From NCBI RefSeq assembly GCF_035046505.1, contig NC_089822.1, positions 263,883,024 to 263,947,023 of the forward strand: a stretch of 64,000 nt of DNA, read 5' to 3'. A program made the position numbers and the translations under genes. Positions 1 to 9,913 of the stretch are shown here, in pieces; the stretch's first letter is position 1; every line of letters begins with the position of its first letter. This DNA is from Tiliqua scincoides (lineage: Eukaryota > Chordata > Lepidosauria > Squamata > Scincidae). Below the pieces are notes generated by a model, which saw only the letters and a program-made list of their open reading frames with translations, searched no databases and was not told the origin of the DNA.

Positions 1-122
1 CACTGAAAAACTCTTCCAAGGTCTGCAGCTCTGTTTCTAGGGCAACTGTCTGTAGTAAGGAGTTGCTGTCCCTCTTTCTCTGCTGGCGGAAGAAGAGGGA
101 CAGACAATTTGTTGCTATAGAC

Positions 123-636
123 CAGTGGTTCCCAAACTTTTTAGCATTGGGACCCACCTTTAAAAAAAAAAAAAAAAAGCTTTACCAACCACTCAGGTCG
201 CAGTGGTTATAAAGGTTATTTGGCCACAAAGCAGGCTGTTTAACCCATTTTTGCCCAGCCCACAGGTGTACACATTTGGTCCCTGTTACGTATATGCAGG
301 GTTGGGCAGAAATGGCTTAACCTTGATGGACTTAGGGTGCAAGCCTAACCCCTTATGTCAGTGCTTTCCAGCACTGGCATAGTGGTGCCAATGGGACATG
401 TGCTGCATCCTGCAGTTGGGTGTCACTCACGGAAGCCTCCTCAAAGTAAGGGAATGTTTGTTCCCTTATCTCAGAGCTACATTGCCCTTATGCCAGTGTT
501 GGAAAGCACTGACATAAAGGGTTAGGATTGCGCCCATAGTCTAATCTGCCTAGTCTAGTCATAATCTAGTCTAACTGTCAGTTTTGAGACCCACCAAAAA
601 TGGGTCAGGACTCACTGGTGGGCCACTGAACCACTG
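123..636. mobile_element. Non-autonomous hAT (Buster-type) MITE
   Basis: The left end begins CAGTGGTTCCCAAAC and the right end is its imperfect inverse ending ACCACTG. Flanking 8-mers ctatagac (115-122) and ctctagag (637-644) agree at 6 of 8 positions and both have a central TA. No transposase frame is seen. A second MITE sits inside at about 335-535. Confidence 0.75.
335..535. mobile_element. MITE of the GGGC-CAATCCTA family, nested in a hAT MITE
   Basis: The ends are near-perfect inverted copies (gggtgcaagcctaacc and ggttaggattgcgccc), and the inner arms are also partly palindromic around a short core. The same family recurs at about 1034, 2772, 15178, 15838, 28405, 39795 and 40209. Short flanking duplications of about 3 bases in several copies suggest a PIF/Harbinger-like element, but no transposase is present to prove it. 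Confidence 0.6.
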
Positions 637-644
637 CTCTAGAG

Positions 645-1030
645 CCACAAAACCCGGAATAGTCTGCCAGAAGTTACATCACAAGGAAGCAAAGATCACA
701 GAGAAGACCATGGAGGTCAGTGTGCGTGGAGAAGAAAAACATTGAAAACCACTGTCTTAGAACACTGGAAAGGGGCCAGCCCCTCTGAGCCTAGAGTGAC
801 TTCTTGAGTTGTGGCGTAGGCAGGATGGCCCTGGCAACAGAGTTCAGTTTGCCTTATAAACCAATTCATTAGATCATGCCTGGCAAGATCTCAATAACGT
901 GATCTAGCAGTGCTTCTCCTTTCCTTTCCTACTGTACATTTATCCTTTCACTTAGATTGCACCTGTGGAGGAGTGTAGGTGAGTGCAATTGAAAGCTTCT
1001 CCAGCAGTTCAAGGAATTTATATAAGACAT
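645..1030. other. Non-coding stretch
   Basis: No gene is seen. Around 745-755 there is a hAT-like end (ttgaaaaccactg), so part of this is another degraded MITE. Confidence 0.4.
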
Positions 1031-1033
1031 TAA

Positions 1034-1212
1034 GGGCCAAATCCTATCCAACTTTCCAACCCTGTTGTAGTCGTGCCAATGGAGTATGCGCTGCATCATG
1101 TGGTGGGACGGTAGTTCTGGAGGCCTCCACAAGGTAAGGGGACATTTGTTCCCTCGTCTCGGGGCTGCATTGCAGCAGCACTGGCACTGGAAAGTTGGAT
1201 AGGATTGGGCCC
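1034..1212. mobile_element. MITE of the GGGC-CAATCCTA family
   Basis: Terminal inverted repeats gggccaaatcctatccaac and ttggataggattgggccc are flanked by TAA on both sides (1031-1033 and 1213-1215). This is the cleanest copy for a 3-base target duplication. Confidence 0.65.
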
Positions 1213-1215
1213 TAA

Positions 1216-1865
1216 GTTAATCTTTGCCAGAAGGCAGACCAGAACAATGGTCTGCAATACAAAAGTTAAGAACTCTGGGGACCAGGAAAGAGCCAGATGG
1301 AATCTGAGCCTTCCAAAACATCACAATAAGAATCGAGTCTCATCTTGTCCTTTTACAACTGAAGCAGGTTTGCCTCCTTGGTTTATTGATTTTTCCATGT
1401 CAACCAAACGGAGAACATCAACATCAGTTCCCCCCCCCCCAATAGAAATGCTATTGGCAGGTTATTTAACCATGTTCAGAAAACATCTTTGGAGAAAGAA
1501 AAATGCTATAAAAATGTGGGGGACAAATTAGTACACAGCAGCCATATTTTTAGTACACAGCAGCCATTAGTACTAATGAGTAGACAGCAGCCATATTTTT
1601 TCCAGATGTCTCAGTGTATCCTCTGCCTTTTTAGTGTTGTACGTAAATAGCAACTTCCCCCCCATTGGTAATTTTTAACTGAACTGATCCATTTTTACAA
1701 TGGGTAAATTTTGATGGTGTGTTTTAGGTACCAGTTTGGTTTCAAACCAGCTAGTCACAATATAACTTTGCTCAGCCTTGTCTCACCCCTCTGCGGACAC
1801 ACATCGCTTTGCACTGAGTCATTTTTTTAGCAGTCTTAAGAATCTTCTCTGTTAAAAGTGGGCGC
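1216..1865. other. Unassigned non-coding stretch with short tandem duplication
   Basis: No gene is supported; the longest open frame here has no recognisable domain. At about 1528-1605 the motif tagtacacagcagccat occurs about three times in a row, the only internal structure noted. Confidence 0.35.
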
Positions 1866-1886
1866 AGTGGCGTAGCCCAGTTCTAT

Positions 1887-2204
1887 GGGCCACCGACAGG
1901 CTCTGGCCACTTGCTCAAAGGAGGTGAGAAAAGCCTTGGCATCATCCCATGGCCCAGAGTCACTCAGCTGAGAGTTGCCCCATCCTGCAAGAGAGGAACC
2001 CAGGGCCTTCAGGAACTCTTGCCACTGGTCTTCCCATTCTTTGAGCTGACCTCCATCAGGATCTTGTTTAACATTTTTTGATGCTAAGCAGCTTGGAAAC
2101 TCTTGGATGCAGCTGGGCTCAGTGGTGTGGGGAATTCTTCCTGCCCCTCCTGGCACCTTCCCTATCCCAAGGCCTGAGGATGGATTCCATAGCTCCATTT
2201 TCAT
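1887..2204 (-). pseudogene. Partial SCAN/capsid-like exon remnant
   Basis: The minus-strand translation contains WEDQWQEFLKAL, then PWDDAKAFLTSFEQVA, then RACRWP. This is the same sequence type as residues 80-100 of the SCAN gene at 10.0-10.7 kb ([22 protein letters not shown]). Similarity stops at the RWP motif, where sequence resembling a MITE end (cagtggcgtagc, about 1866) begins, so the SCAN half is absent. It could be a dead exon of a neighbouring SCAN zinc-finger gene or a fossil gag fragment of the Ty3/gypsy Gmr1-like group from which SCAN is known to derive. I cannot separate these from the fragment alone. Confidence 0.6.
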
Positions 2205-2496
2205 TTTTTGTTACACCCTCTACTCTAACACAGTCCCTGTTGGGAACCTGTCCCTTGTCCAATCTTGGTAGCGTACTCAAATCCTGTCGCTGTCTGGAAA
2301 CTCGGGGAGGGGGGGCCAGGAGAGAAGCCAGGCCCTGTATGTTGTCAACATGACTGGCTGATCCAGTGTGCAGGGAAGGCCTCCACCATCACTGCCAAGG
2401 CACCTCTTCTGCTACTAAGGTCTTCAACACACTGGTCCATCCAAAACAATTCCCTGATGAGCAAAAGGGAAGTACTGTTGAGACACTGCAATAAAA

Positions 2497-2769
2497 ACAT
2501 AAGAGCCCTGCTGGATCAGGATGCTTCTTGCCTAGCATCTTGTCTCCCACAGTAGCCAGCCAGTTCTCTGGGAAGCCCAGAAGTGGGACATCTCCCAATG
2601 TGGATTTCCAGCAACCAGTATTCAGAGATGCACATCCTCTGGATACAGAGGCAGCATGGAGCAATTGTGACTAATAGTCATTGATAGCCTAGTCTGCTTT
2701 TAAAACCGGCTAGGCTAGTGGCTATCACTGCATCTGGTGGCAGTGAGTTCCATATGTTATGTGCCGTGT
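2497..2769 (-). mobile_element. CR1 LINE 3' fragment
   Basis: It reads as the reverse complement of a CR1 3' end: aacataagagccctgctggatcagg at the left, then text close to the usual tail (cagccagttctctgggaagccc, ggcagtgagttccatatg). It belongs to a different, older CR1 subfamily than the copy at 2837-3857. Confidence 0.6.
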
Positions 2770-2771
2770 AA

Positions 2772-3974
2772 GTGCAGTCCTAACCAACTTTCCAGTACTG
2801 ACATAGCTGTGCCAGTGGGGCATGTGCTGCATCCTGGAGACAGGGTTGAGCAGTGAAGTGGCTAAGTTTGCAGATGACACCAAACTCTTCCGAGTGGTGA
2901 AGACCAGAAGTGATTGTGAGGAGCTCCAGAAGGATCTCTCCAGACTGGCAGAATGGGCAACAAAATGGCAGATGCGCTTCAATGTCAGTAAGTATAAAGT
3001 CATGCACATTGGGGCAAAAAATCAAAACTTTAGATATAGGCTGATGGGTTCTGAGCTGTCTGTGACAGATCAGGAGAGAGATCTTGGGGTGGTGGTGGAC
3101 AGGTCGATGAAAGTGTCGACCCAATGTGCGGCGGCAGTGAAGAAGGCCAATTCTATGCTTGGGATCATTAGGAAGGGTATTGAGAACAAAATGGCTAGTA
3201 TTATAATGCCGTTGTACAAATCTATGGTAAGGCCACACCTGGAGTACTGTGTCCAGTTCTGGTCGCCGCATCTCAAAAAAGACATAGTGGAAATGGAAAA
3301 GGTGCAAAAGAGAGCGACTAAGATGATTACGGGGCTGGGGCACCTTCCTTATGAGGAAAGGCTACAGCGTTTGGGCCTCTTCAGCCTAGAAAAGAGACGC
3401 CTGAGGGGGGACATGATTGAGACATACAAAATTATGCAGGGGATGGACAGAGTGGATAGGGAGATGCTCTTTACACTCTCACATAATACCAGAACCAGGG
3501 GACATCCACTAAAATTGAGTGTTGGGCGGGTTAGGACAGACAAAAGAAAGTATTTCTTTACTCAGCGTGTGGTCGGTCTGTGGAACTCCTTGCCACAGGA
3601 TGTGGTGCTGGCATCTACCCTAGACGATTGGACAAGTTTCTGGAGGAAAAATCCATTACAGGGTACAAGCCATGATGTGTATGTGCAACCTCCTGATTTT
3701 AGAAATGGGTTATGTCAGAATGCCAGACGCAAGGGAGGGCACCAGGATGAGGTCATCTGGTGTGCTCCCTGGGGCATTTTGTGGGCCGCAGTGAGATACA
3801 GGAAGCTGGACTAGATGGGCCTATGGCCTGATCCAGTGGGACTGTTCTTATGTTCTTATCCTGCAGTTGGGGGTCAGTAACAGAGGCCTGCTCAAGGTAC
3901 GGCAATGTTTGTTCCCTGACCTCAGAGTTGCATTGCCCTGATGTCAGCGCTGTAAAATTGGTTAGGATTGTGCC
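2772..3974. mobile_element. MITE split by a CR1 insertion
   Basis: The left half (about 2772-2836) and right half (3858-3974) together match the GGGC-CAATCCTA family. The break lies at atcctg, which is repeated on both sides of the CR1 (2831-2836 and 3858-3863). Confidence 0.65.
2837..3857 (+). mobile_element. 5'-truncated CR1 LINE with RT C-terminal frame
   Basis: The frame from 2822 to 3814 reads through the end of the CR1 reverse transcriptase (SEVAKFADDTKLF contains the FADD catalytic motif) and the C-terminal region with HLEYCVQFWSPHLKKD. It is close to the copy at 54.1-55.9 kb. The 5' end is truncated just before the FADD motif. Near 3620 about a dozen bases present in the other copy are missing, which shifts the frame into the tail. 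The 3' tail is tgttcttatgttctta. Flanking repeat is atcctg. Confidence 0.85.
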
Positions 3975-4050
3975 TACCAGTTCCTTTCATTGGAGGACCC
4001 CAGGTCCTAGGATTGCAAAAGTGGGAACAGAACTTCTCTCAGGGGATTAA

Positions 4051-4264
4051 GGGCCAAATCCTTTGCTTCGGCAGTGCCAGAACTACAGTGGTGCTGAAAT
4101 GGCTACCGCTGTACCCTAGGGGGCCAGGGTAGTGGCTGGTGGCCTCCTTGGGTTAAAGGAACAAATGTACTCTTATCCTGTGTCAAGCAACAGCGGGGGC
4201 CCCCAATGGGCCTCCTTGGATCTGTGCCCACTATTGAGCACATAGGAAGCCTAGGATTTGGCCC
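4051..4264. mobile_element. MITE with GGGCCAAATCCT termini
   Basis: Inverted termini gggccaaatcct and aggatttggccc are flanked by TTAA on both sides. The inner sequence differs from the other GGGC MITEs, so this may be a separate family. Confidence 0.55.
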
Positions 4265-4359
4265 TTAATCCCCTGCCTCCAAATAAATTTGAATACTTAC
4301 ACTGGGGGAAGATCATGTATTAGTAGGGCCATTGGGGGGGGGATGCAAGCCCCTTTCAG

Positions 4360-4474
4360 GCAGCAGAGTGTGCCTTGTCAATTGTAAAAAAGAAAAAAAA
4401 ACACCAGGTGGTGTACCTTGACCATTTTATGTCTTGTCAGTGTGCCTTGAGATGAAAAAGATTGAAAATCACTG
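4360..4474. mobile_element. Degraded hAT MITE end
   Basis: Text such as tgtgccttgagatg and gattgaaaatcactg is the inverse of the start of the element at 23201-23418. Only one end is clear. Confidence 0.4.
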
Positions 4475-4479
4475 ATCCA

Positions 4480-4854
4480 ATGTATATGTTTGACTATGGT
4501 CATCTTTCTATCAGGTCAAGAATTCCCAGTAGACTTTTTAACCCAGTTAGCCAATTGTCCCCTCTCAGATCAAGCAGAAGAAAGCCAATCCTCTTCTTGA
4601 AGGAGTAAGTTATCAGCATGCATGCTAGGAATTTGTTGGAAACTCATCATAGCTCAGTAGGGTTTACCTCCTAACAGACATCAAGGTCACCAGATACCAA
4701 CAATATTAGGGCTGCAGGCTTTACACACTTTCCTGGAAGTTAGCCCTATTGAACACAAGAGGACTTCAGACTAGACCGGCACAGAATCGCACAATTGGTC
4801 TTTGCTCAGCACTTTCAGAGCTTGCAGCCTTTACAGCCATCCTATAAGCAAACT
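4480..4854. other. Non-coding stretch
   Basis: Nothing recognised on either strand. Confidence 0.3.
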
Positions 4855-4980
4855 TTATTACCCCCAGATTGCAGATGGGAAGGTTGAGGCCAAGACACAA
4901 TGGCTTGCCAATGACCACTTAGGGCACTCATGGCTTTGATCTGAGAAAGCTCAGTCTTGCAGCCACTATGCTAGAGACAC
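4855..4980 (-). mobile_element. Old MIR-like tRNA-derived SINE
   Basis: The motif order ttattacccccagattgcagatggga, ttgaggc and tggcttgcc is that of the reverse complement of a MIR/CORE-SINE 3' half. It is strongly diverged. Confidence 0.45.
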
Positions 4981-5399
4981 ATTGGTCATGATATGAACCA
5001 GCCAGGCCATTTCTTCCTCTTGGATAGACTTTGGAGAAAGCTGCTTTTTTCTGTCCAGATCTGTCAGCCTCCCTCCTTCCCACCCTCTCCAGCACTGATC
5101 TGCAAAGAACAGTCCCTTCAACTCACCAGGATTCCACCACTGCTCCTACCCTAAGCAGAGAGAAAGCACAGGAGGGGCAGGAAACAAGCACTGGCTGCGC
5201 TGGCTACCAGCACTTCTAGGAAACAGCACTTTGTTGCATTAACTCTTGGGGAGCTTGGCAGTGGAAAAAGGCTGCAGTTGGTTTTGAATGGACGTCTTGG
5301 CTTAAATAACCATATTGGCTCTGCTCTTGTGTCTCTGACATGCAACATTTTAGCTGGTAAACTTAGTCTTGTTAGATCACGTTAAAAAAAAATCTTCAT

Positions 5400-5466
5400 G
5401 GAACCATGGGGTTGGAAGAGATCCACAAGGTCATCTAGTCCAACCCCCTGCTTGTAGTAGCAGGAA
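5400..5466 (-). mobile_element. Short CR1/L3-like 3' end
   Basis: ggttggaagagatccacaag followed by gtcatctagtccaaccccctgc is the typical reverse-complement 3' terminus of amniote CR1 elements. A second copy lies at about 19970-20036. Confidence 0.5.
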
Positions 5467-5651
5467 ATCCTCCTAGATCAAGAGTGGCCGGCCTTTCAAC
5501 TCTAGTGCTCCTGGATCTTTAACAATTGTGTAGGGGAGGGAGTTTCGGCAGGTGTATCTTCTCATCTCACAGAGGAGAAGCTGCACCTCCTGAACTTCCT
5601 CTTCTACACAATTATTAAAGGTCCAGGAGCTCTATAGTTCAGGGGCGAGAT

Positions 5652-5690
5652 ACCATAGTCTTTCAAGACTGAAGGTTGCCAATACAATAC
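5652..5690 (+). mobile_element. LINE 3' tail fragment
   Basis: gataccatagtctttcaaga followed by ctgaaggttgcc matches the last bases of the LINE at 11358-12109 and the tail of the 5S SINEs. Confidence 0.55.
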
Positions 5691-6084
5691 AAAAAAAGGA
5701 GCTCTAAAGCTGAAAAGTTGGCCACCCCTGCCCTAGAGTCTCTCCAGCAGGTGAGCCTTGCTCCATCATGGCTCCAAGCAGCATTGCTTCATCCATTTAC
5801 AGCTGACTCCATAGAAAGAAGAATGGGATGTCAGCATAATAAATCTTGTTCATAATTTCAAGATATGAGAGAGCACAAGTGTAACAGGGGCTGGGGGGCC
5901 CAATACAGCCCATGGACCTTATATTTGATACCCCTGATATGTATCTACAGTGGCTGGCAGCAGTTTCAGAGAGGGGTCTTTTCCAGGCCCCCCCCCCCCA
6001 AGAGATCAAACTGGGGAGCTTCTGCATGCAAAAAGCAGGTAATTACCACCAAGCAGTGGCCCCTCCCCTAGTAGCTAGTATGAC

Positions 6085-6260
6085 AGGGTCGGGCGAAGGA
6101 CACAGGTTCAAGTGTTGGGTTCCACCATGAAGCTCATTGAAGGATCTTGGGCCAGCACTAGCTGTCAACCTATCTCGAAGGGTCAGTGAATGGAGGGAGA
6201 AGAACCATGATTGCCACTCTCAGCTCCTACAAGGGCAGGTGGGCTAGAAATGTAACATGG
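6085..6260 (+). mobile_element. Degraded tRNA-derived SINE
   Basis: It has a B-box-like aggttcaagtg, then catgaagctcattg, then cttgggccag, in the order seen in the better copy at 23981-24222. Confidence 0.4.
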
Positions 6261-6490
6261 AAAGCTCATATTAACTTGTTCTGCTTACTCTTTATTGGCA
6301 TGCATGTCTTCTTCATTGCAGAGGAAGGTTTCGCCCTTGGCATGTCTAGGTAATGCAGAGAAAACTTCCTGCCTGAGATCCTGGAGAGTTGTTGCCAGCC
6401 AGCGAGATGGTGGGCCAAGGACCTGACCCATTACAAGACAGGTTGCTAAACTCTATGGCAGTGATCTTCAACCTTTTTCATGCTCTGACC

Positions 6491-6519
6491 CCAATCAATC
6501 AATCAATCAATCAATCAAT
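6491..6519. repeat. (AATC)n microsatellite
   Basis: About seven perfect AATC units next to the start of a degraded hAT element (cagtgatcttcaacc). Confidence 0.9.
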
Positions 6520-6775
6520 GACTGGGAACCCCACACTCCCTCCCAGGGCCCTATCAGTCCACTCTCTGCCCTTGTTGCCACCCTCTCCCGGCTCCATTAC
6601 GCCCTCCCAGCACTGTTCACTGTAACTAAATATACTTTTTAGAGAGAACAGAAAAAGTTCACATGAAGCCTTGCACCTGTGAAAGCTCTAAGAACCTAAG
6701 CAGGACTGGGACCATCTCCTGGCACCTGAAGGGTTACACTAGATGCCTCCCCCTTTACCTGGTGGTGCTTTAGGC

Positions 6776-6876
6776 CAGTGGTCTTCAACCTTTTCCATTC
6801 CTGTAAGTTGCCGTGACTCCACAACAGAGGCTTTGTGACCCTATTGGGGTTCTGACCCCAAGGTTGAAGAATGCTG
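6776..6876. mobile_element. Short hAT MITE
   Basis: Ends cagtggtcttcaacctt and aaggttgaagaatgctg are inverted repeats. Target copies are ctttaggc (6768-6775) and ctctaggg (6877-6884), both with central TA. The right target copy is immediately followed by the next hAT element. Confidence 0.7.
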
Positions 6877-6884
6877 CTCTAGGG

Positions 6885-7322
6885 CAGTGGTTCCCAACCT
6901 GGGGGACTTGTACCCCCAGGTGTACTTGCCAGGAACTTTAGGGATACTTAAAATAGAACTGAATAATGGTGGGAAGGTAGCAACTGTTATCCTGCACATG
7001 CCCAATCTTGTCTGATCTTGGAAGCTAAGCAGGGTCAAGCCTGGTTAGTACTTGGATGGGAGACCGCCTGGGAATACCGGGTGCTGTAGGCTTATACCAT
7101 AGTCTTTCGAGACTGAAGGTTGCCAACCACCAATGGTGGGAAAAGGCAGGTCTGTATGAGAATGACTTGTGGGACAAGACAAGACAGGAAGGAAGGCAGC
7201 TAGCAAGCTGTGAAAGCCCCAACAACTGCTAGTTTCTGGTTATCAATTTGTGTATTATCAGGTATGGATCAGTAGTTGAAAAAACAAATACATTTTTTAT
7301 TTTTGAAGGTTGAAGAGCACTG
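6885..7322. mobile_element. hAT MITE abutting the previous one, split by a 5S SINE
   Basis: It starts cagtggttcccaacctg directly after the 8-base target copy of the element at 6776-6876 and ends about tgaagagcactg. A 5S SINE with an 11-base target duplication sits at 6976-7131. The right boundary is less certain. Confidence 0.55.
6976..7131 (+). mobile_element. 5S rRNA-derived SINE (SINE3 type)
   Basis: The body is a 5S rRNA gene relic (gtctgatcttggaagctaag, then gcctggttagtacttggatg and gaccgcctgggaatac, the internal pol III control region). The tail (7094-7126) is identical to the 3' end of the LINE at 11358-12109. An 11-base duplication aatggtgggaa flanks it (6965-6975 and 7132-7142). Confidence 0.9.
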
Positions 7323-7329
7323 ATCCATA

Positions 7330-7860
7330 GTTCAGTGACATGAAGCGGGCAGGGGAAGCGTTTTCCCACCACGTCATCTTTATGCCAAGAAAGGCCAAAA
7401 AATAATATACGGGGTGGGGGTGCCTGGGGGGTCCTGGGAATCTTGGTCTGCCTGCAGCCCTGCAGCTGATCAGGGTTTCTCAGGGGCTGTTTCTCTGAAG
7501 CACGTCAAAGGGTTAACCTTCAGCTTGAGCAATTGGAGAAGGGGGTGGGGAATGCCCAACCCCCCCCCCTTGGAGGGACTTTTGCTTTTGAATGGCTGCC
7601 TGCTGGAGAGGTGAGTGAGCCAGGGGGCCTTTCTGCACAAATCAAGATGGAATGGAAATCCAGGCAATGGAGAGAGAGGGAGGGAGTGTGGGTGGCAAAG
7701 CAGGGTGCCTTGGGGGGTGGATCCGGGAAGTGGGTCCGCAGATCCCCTTGCCCTGGAAGAGGGCAGAGGGTTGCCTTCATCCAACACCAAAGGCAATCAC
7801 GGGCAGTGTATCTGAAGATTCACCCCACTCCCTTCCCTGCCACTCAGTCCCAAGGGCCCT
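7330..7860. other. G-rich non-coding stretch
   Basis: Several overlapping open frames exist only because of G/C-biased runs. No domain, splice logic or CpG cluster supports a gene. Confidence 0.35.
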
Positions 7861-7861
7861 T

Positions 7862-7953
7862 GGGCTGCAATCCTATATACACTTTCCTGGGAGGAAGCCC
7901 AACTGAACACAATGGGACTTACTTCTAAGTAGACATGCATAGGGTTGGGCTGA
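7862..7953. mobile_element. MITE with GGGCTGCAATCCTA termini
   Basis: gggctgcaatcctat at the left pairs with atagggttgggctg at the right, and the core reads actgaacacaatgggactta. The family is common here: 18376-18472, 23439-23530, 40808-40900 and inside 53633-54007. Confidence 0.6.
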
Positions 7954-7955
7954 GC

Positions 7956-8103
7956 AGTGGCATAGCTAGAGGGGCCGCAAAAAACTGCACCTCTGTTTGC
8001 ACCCACTGCCTGGAATGGCTCCAAAGGAGACGGGCTGCTTGCATGCCACAGTGAGGCTCCCTGTAAAACTTAGTGCTTTGCACCCCCTCTAGCTACGCCA
8101 CTG
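7956..8103. mobile_element. MITE with CAGTGGCRTAGCTAGAGGG termini
   Basis: cagtggcatagctagagggg and its inverse cccctctagctacgccactg bound the element. Related right ends are at about 15655 and 63125 and a related left end at 41939. Confidence 0.65.
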
Positions 8104-8295
8104 AGCTGTTGGCCCACAAAGGGGGAATGCATCTTCAGGATCGGGACTGCAGAAGTCTTACCTCGCTTTTAGCTGTCAGGAGAAGCCACAAAGGAGCTGA
8201 AAAGCCACACTGAGCATGGCAGGAGCCTTTAGGGGCTGTAGAGTCCACAAAAGGGTTTGCTGTGGCAATAAATGCCATAAGGAGCTTTTGATGTT

Positions 8296-8420
8296 TTCTC
8301 GTCTGATCTTGGAAGCTAAGCAGGGTCAGGCCTGGTTAGTACTTGGATGGGAGACTGCCTGGGAATATCAGGTGCTGTAGGCTTATACCAGAGTCTTTCG
8401 AGACTGGAGGTTGCCAACCA
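8296..8420 (+). mobile_element. 5S rRNA-derived SINE
   Basis: It carries the same 5S body and tail as 6976-7131 but is 5'-truncated, starting near gtctgatcttgg. Confidence 0.85.
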
Positions 8421-8643
8421 AAGATGTCATCACAGAGATGACTAATCACTGTTTTCTATTCCCAACTGATGGCTGACAGTTCAGATTTCAATTTGCATTA
8501 GAGACTTACAGCCCAAGCCTAGTCACTCAGTCTACTAGTCTACTCAGTAGACTACTCTAGTCTGGGGACCCACTTCTTAGAAATCTGTTGGAACCCACCA
8601 GCAGTGATGTCATTAACCTGGAAGTGATGTCATGGCCAGAACT

Positions 8644-9035
8644 TAAGAAGAGCCCTGCTGGATCAGGCCAAAGGCCCATCTAGTCCAGCTTCCTGTATCT
8701 CACAGTGGCCCACCAAATGCTTCAGGGAGCACACAAGACAACAGTCACAACCTGTGTCCTTGTGCCCTCCCCTGCATCTGGCAATCTGAGGTAGCCTACC
8801 TCTAAAACCAGGAGCTTGCACATACCTACCATGACTTGTAACCTATGATGAACTTCTCTTCCAGAAATTTGTCCAGTCCCCTCTGAAAGGCATCTAGGCC
8901 AGATGCCATCACTACTTCCTGTGGCAAGGAGTTCCACAGACTAATTACACTCTGGGTAAAGAAATATTTTCATTTCTCTGTTCCAACACTCATTTTTAGT
9001 GGATGTTCCCCTGGTTCTGGTGTTATATGGGAGGG
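8644..9035 (-). mobile_element. CR1 LINE 3' fragment
   Basis: It is the reverse complement of the CR1 3' region: agccctgctggatcaggcc at the 3' end, then gtgccctcccctgcatctgg, then ggcaaggagttccacagact farther into the ORF. Confidence 0.75.
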
Positions 9036-9039
9036 CAAA

Positions 9040-9451
9040 GAGCGCAACAAGTAGGAAAATCTTTATTACCCCCATATGACACAATCAAATCATTAAGTAA
9101 GCAAATTAAAAGTTTACAATAAGTTTAACAATTTATTTAAAATAAAGAACAGTCCTAATCCTCCCAAGCAGTTAATGATCTGTTTTAAAAAATTCCTCAA
9201 GCATCCCAAAGGCTGCAATCTTATCCACACTTACCTGGGAGTAAGCCCCATTGACTATCATTGTTAAAAGCCTATACATAGTAGCCTGTTAAAGATACTT
9301 CTGTAACATTTCCCCAAATACAGTCACATACCATGGTAGTGTCAAGTCTAAAACTGTATATTAAAAATAGACACTGCAATGAATAGGGACCCATCTGAAA
9401 TTGGTTCGCTGCCCACTTAGTGGGTCCCGATCCACAGTTTGAGAAACAATG
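9040..9451. mobile_element. hAT MITE, reverse orientation
   Basis: Ends near 9451 with ccacagtttgagaaacaatgg. Internal text (tttccccaaatacagtcaca, taccatggtag) is shared in inverse orientation with 25270-25625, 29758-30159 and 50829-51193. Confidence 0.55.
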
Positions 9452-9700
9452 GCATAGCATTGAAGTCTGAGAGTAATGTTACTTGGGATTATGAAGTACC
9501 TAAAAGGTTTTGTGGGGTGGGGGGAGGGGTAACATTGCCACATTTTGGACCTGTTGCTGGTCCTTTGACAACAGTTCAACCTGCAGAGGACATCACTGTT
9601 CAATGCCCTGGTATGAAAAGCTTCACCTTCTGATTTCTGAAAAGGCATAGGAGCAGGCTAGATTTTTCCCCTGCCATTTGGAAGCCCTGCTAGATACACC

Positions 9701-9843
9701 CTGCACATTCCTGATCTCGTCTGATCTTGGAAGCCAAGCAGGGTCAGGCCTGGTTAGTACTTGGATGGGAGACTGCGTGGGAATACCGGGTGCTGTAGGC
9801 TTATACCATAGTCTTTTGAGACTGAAGGTTGCCAACCATTTTT
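9701..9843 (+). mobile_element. 5S rRNA-derived SINE
   Basis: The 5S body begins at ctgcacattcctgatctcg and the tail is close to that of the first copy. A perfect 10-base duplication tagatacacc flanks it (9691-9700 and 9844-9853). It lies 70 bases before the SCAN gene's first visible exon. Confidence 0.9.
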
Positions 9844-9913
9844 TAGATACACCTGAGCAAAAGCAGTCCCATCTGCACCTTGTGATCCTTTACTTCTTTC
9901 TTTTCTCCCTCAG

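Noticed and set aside
6996-7090. A 5S rRNA gene
   Set aside because: The 5S-like body has point changes, a foreign tail and a target duplication, and it is present three times. These are 5S-derived SINEs.
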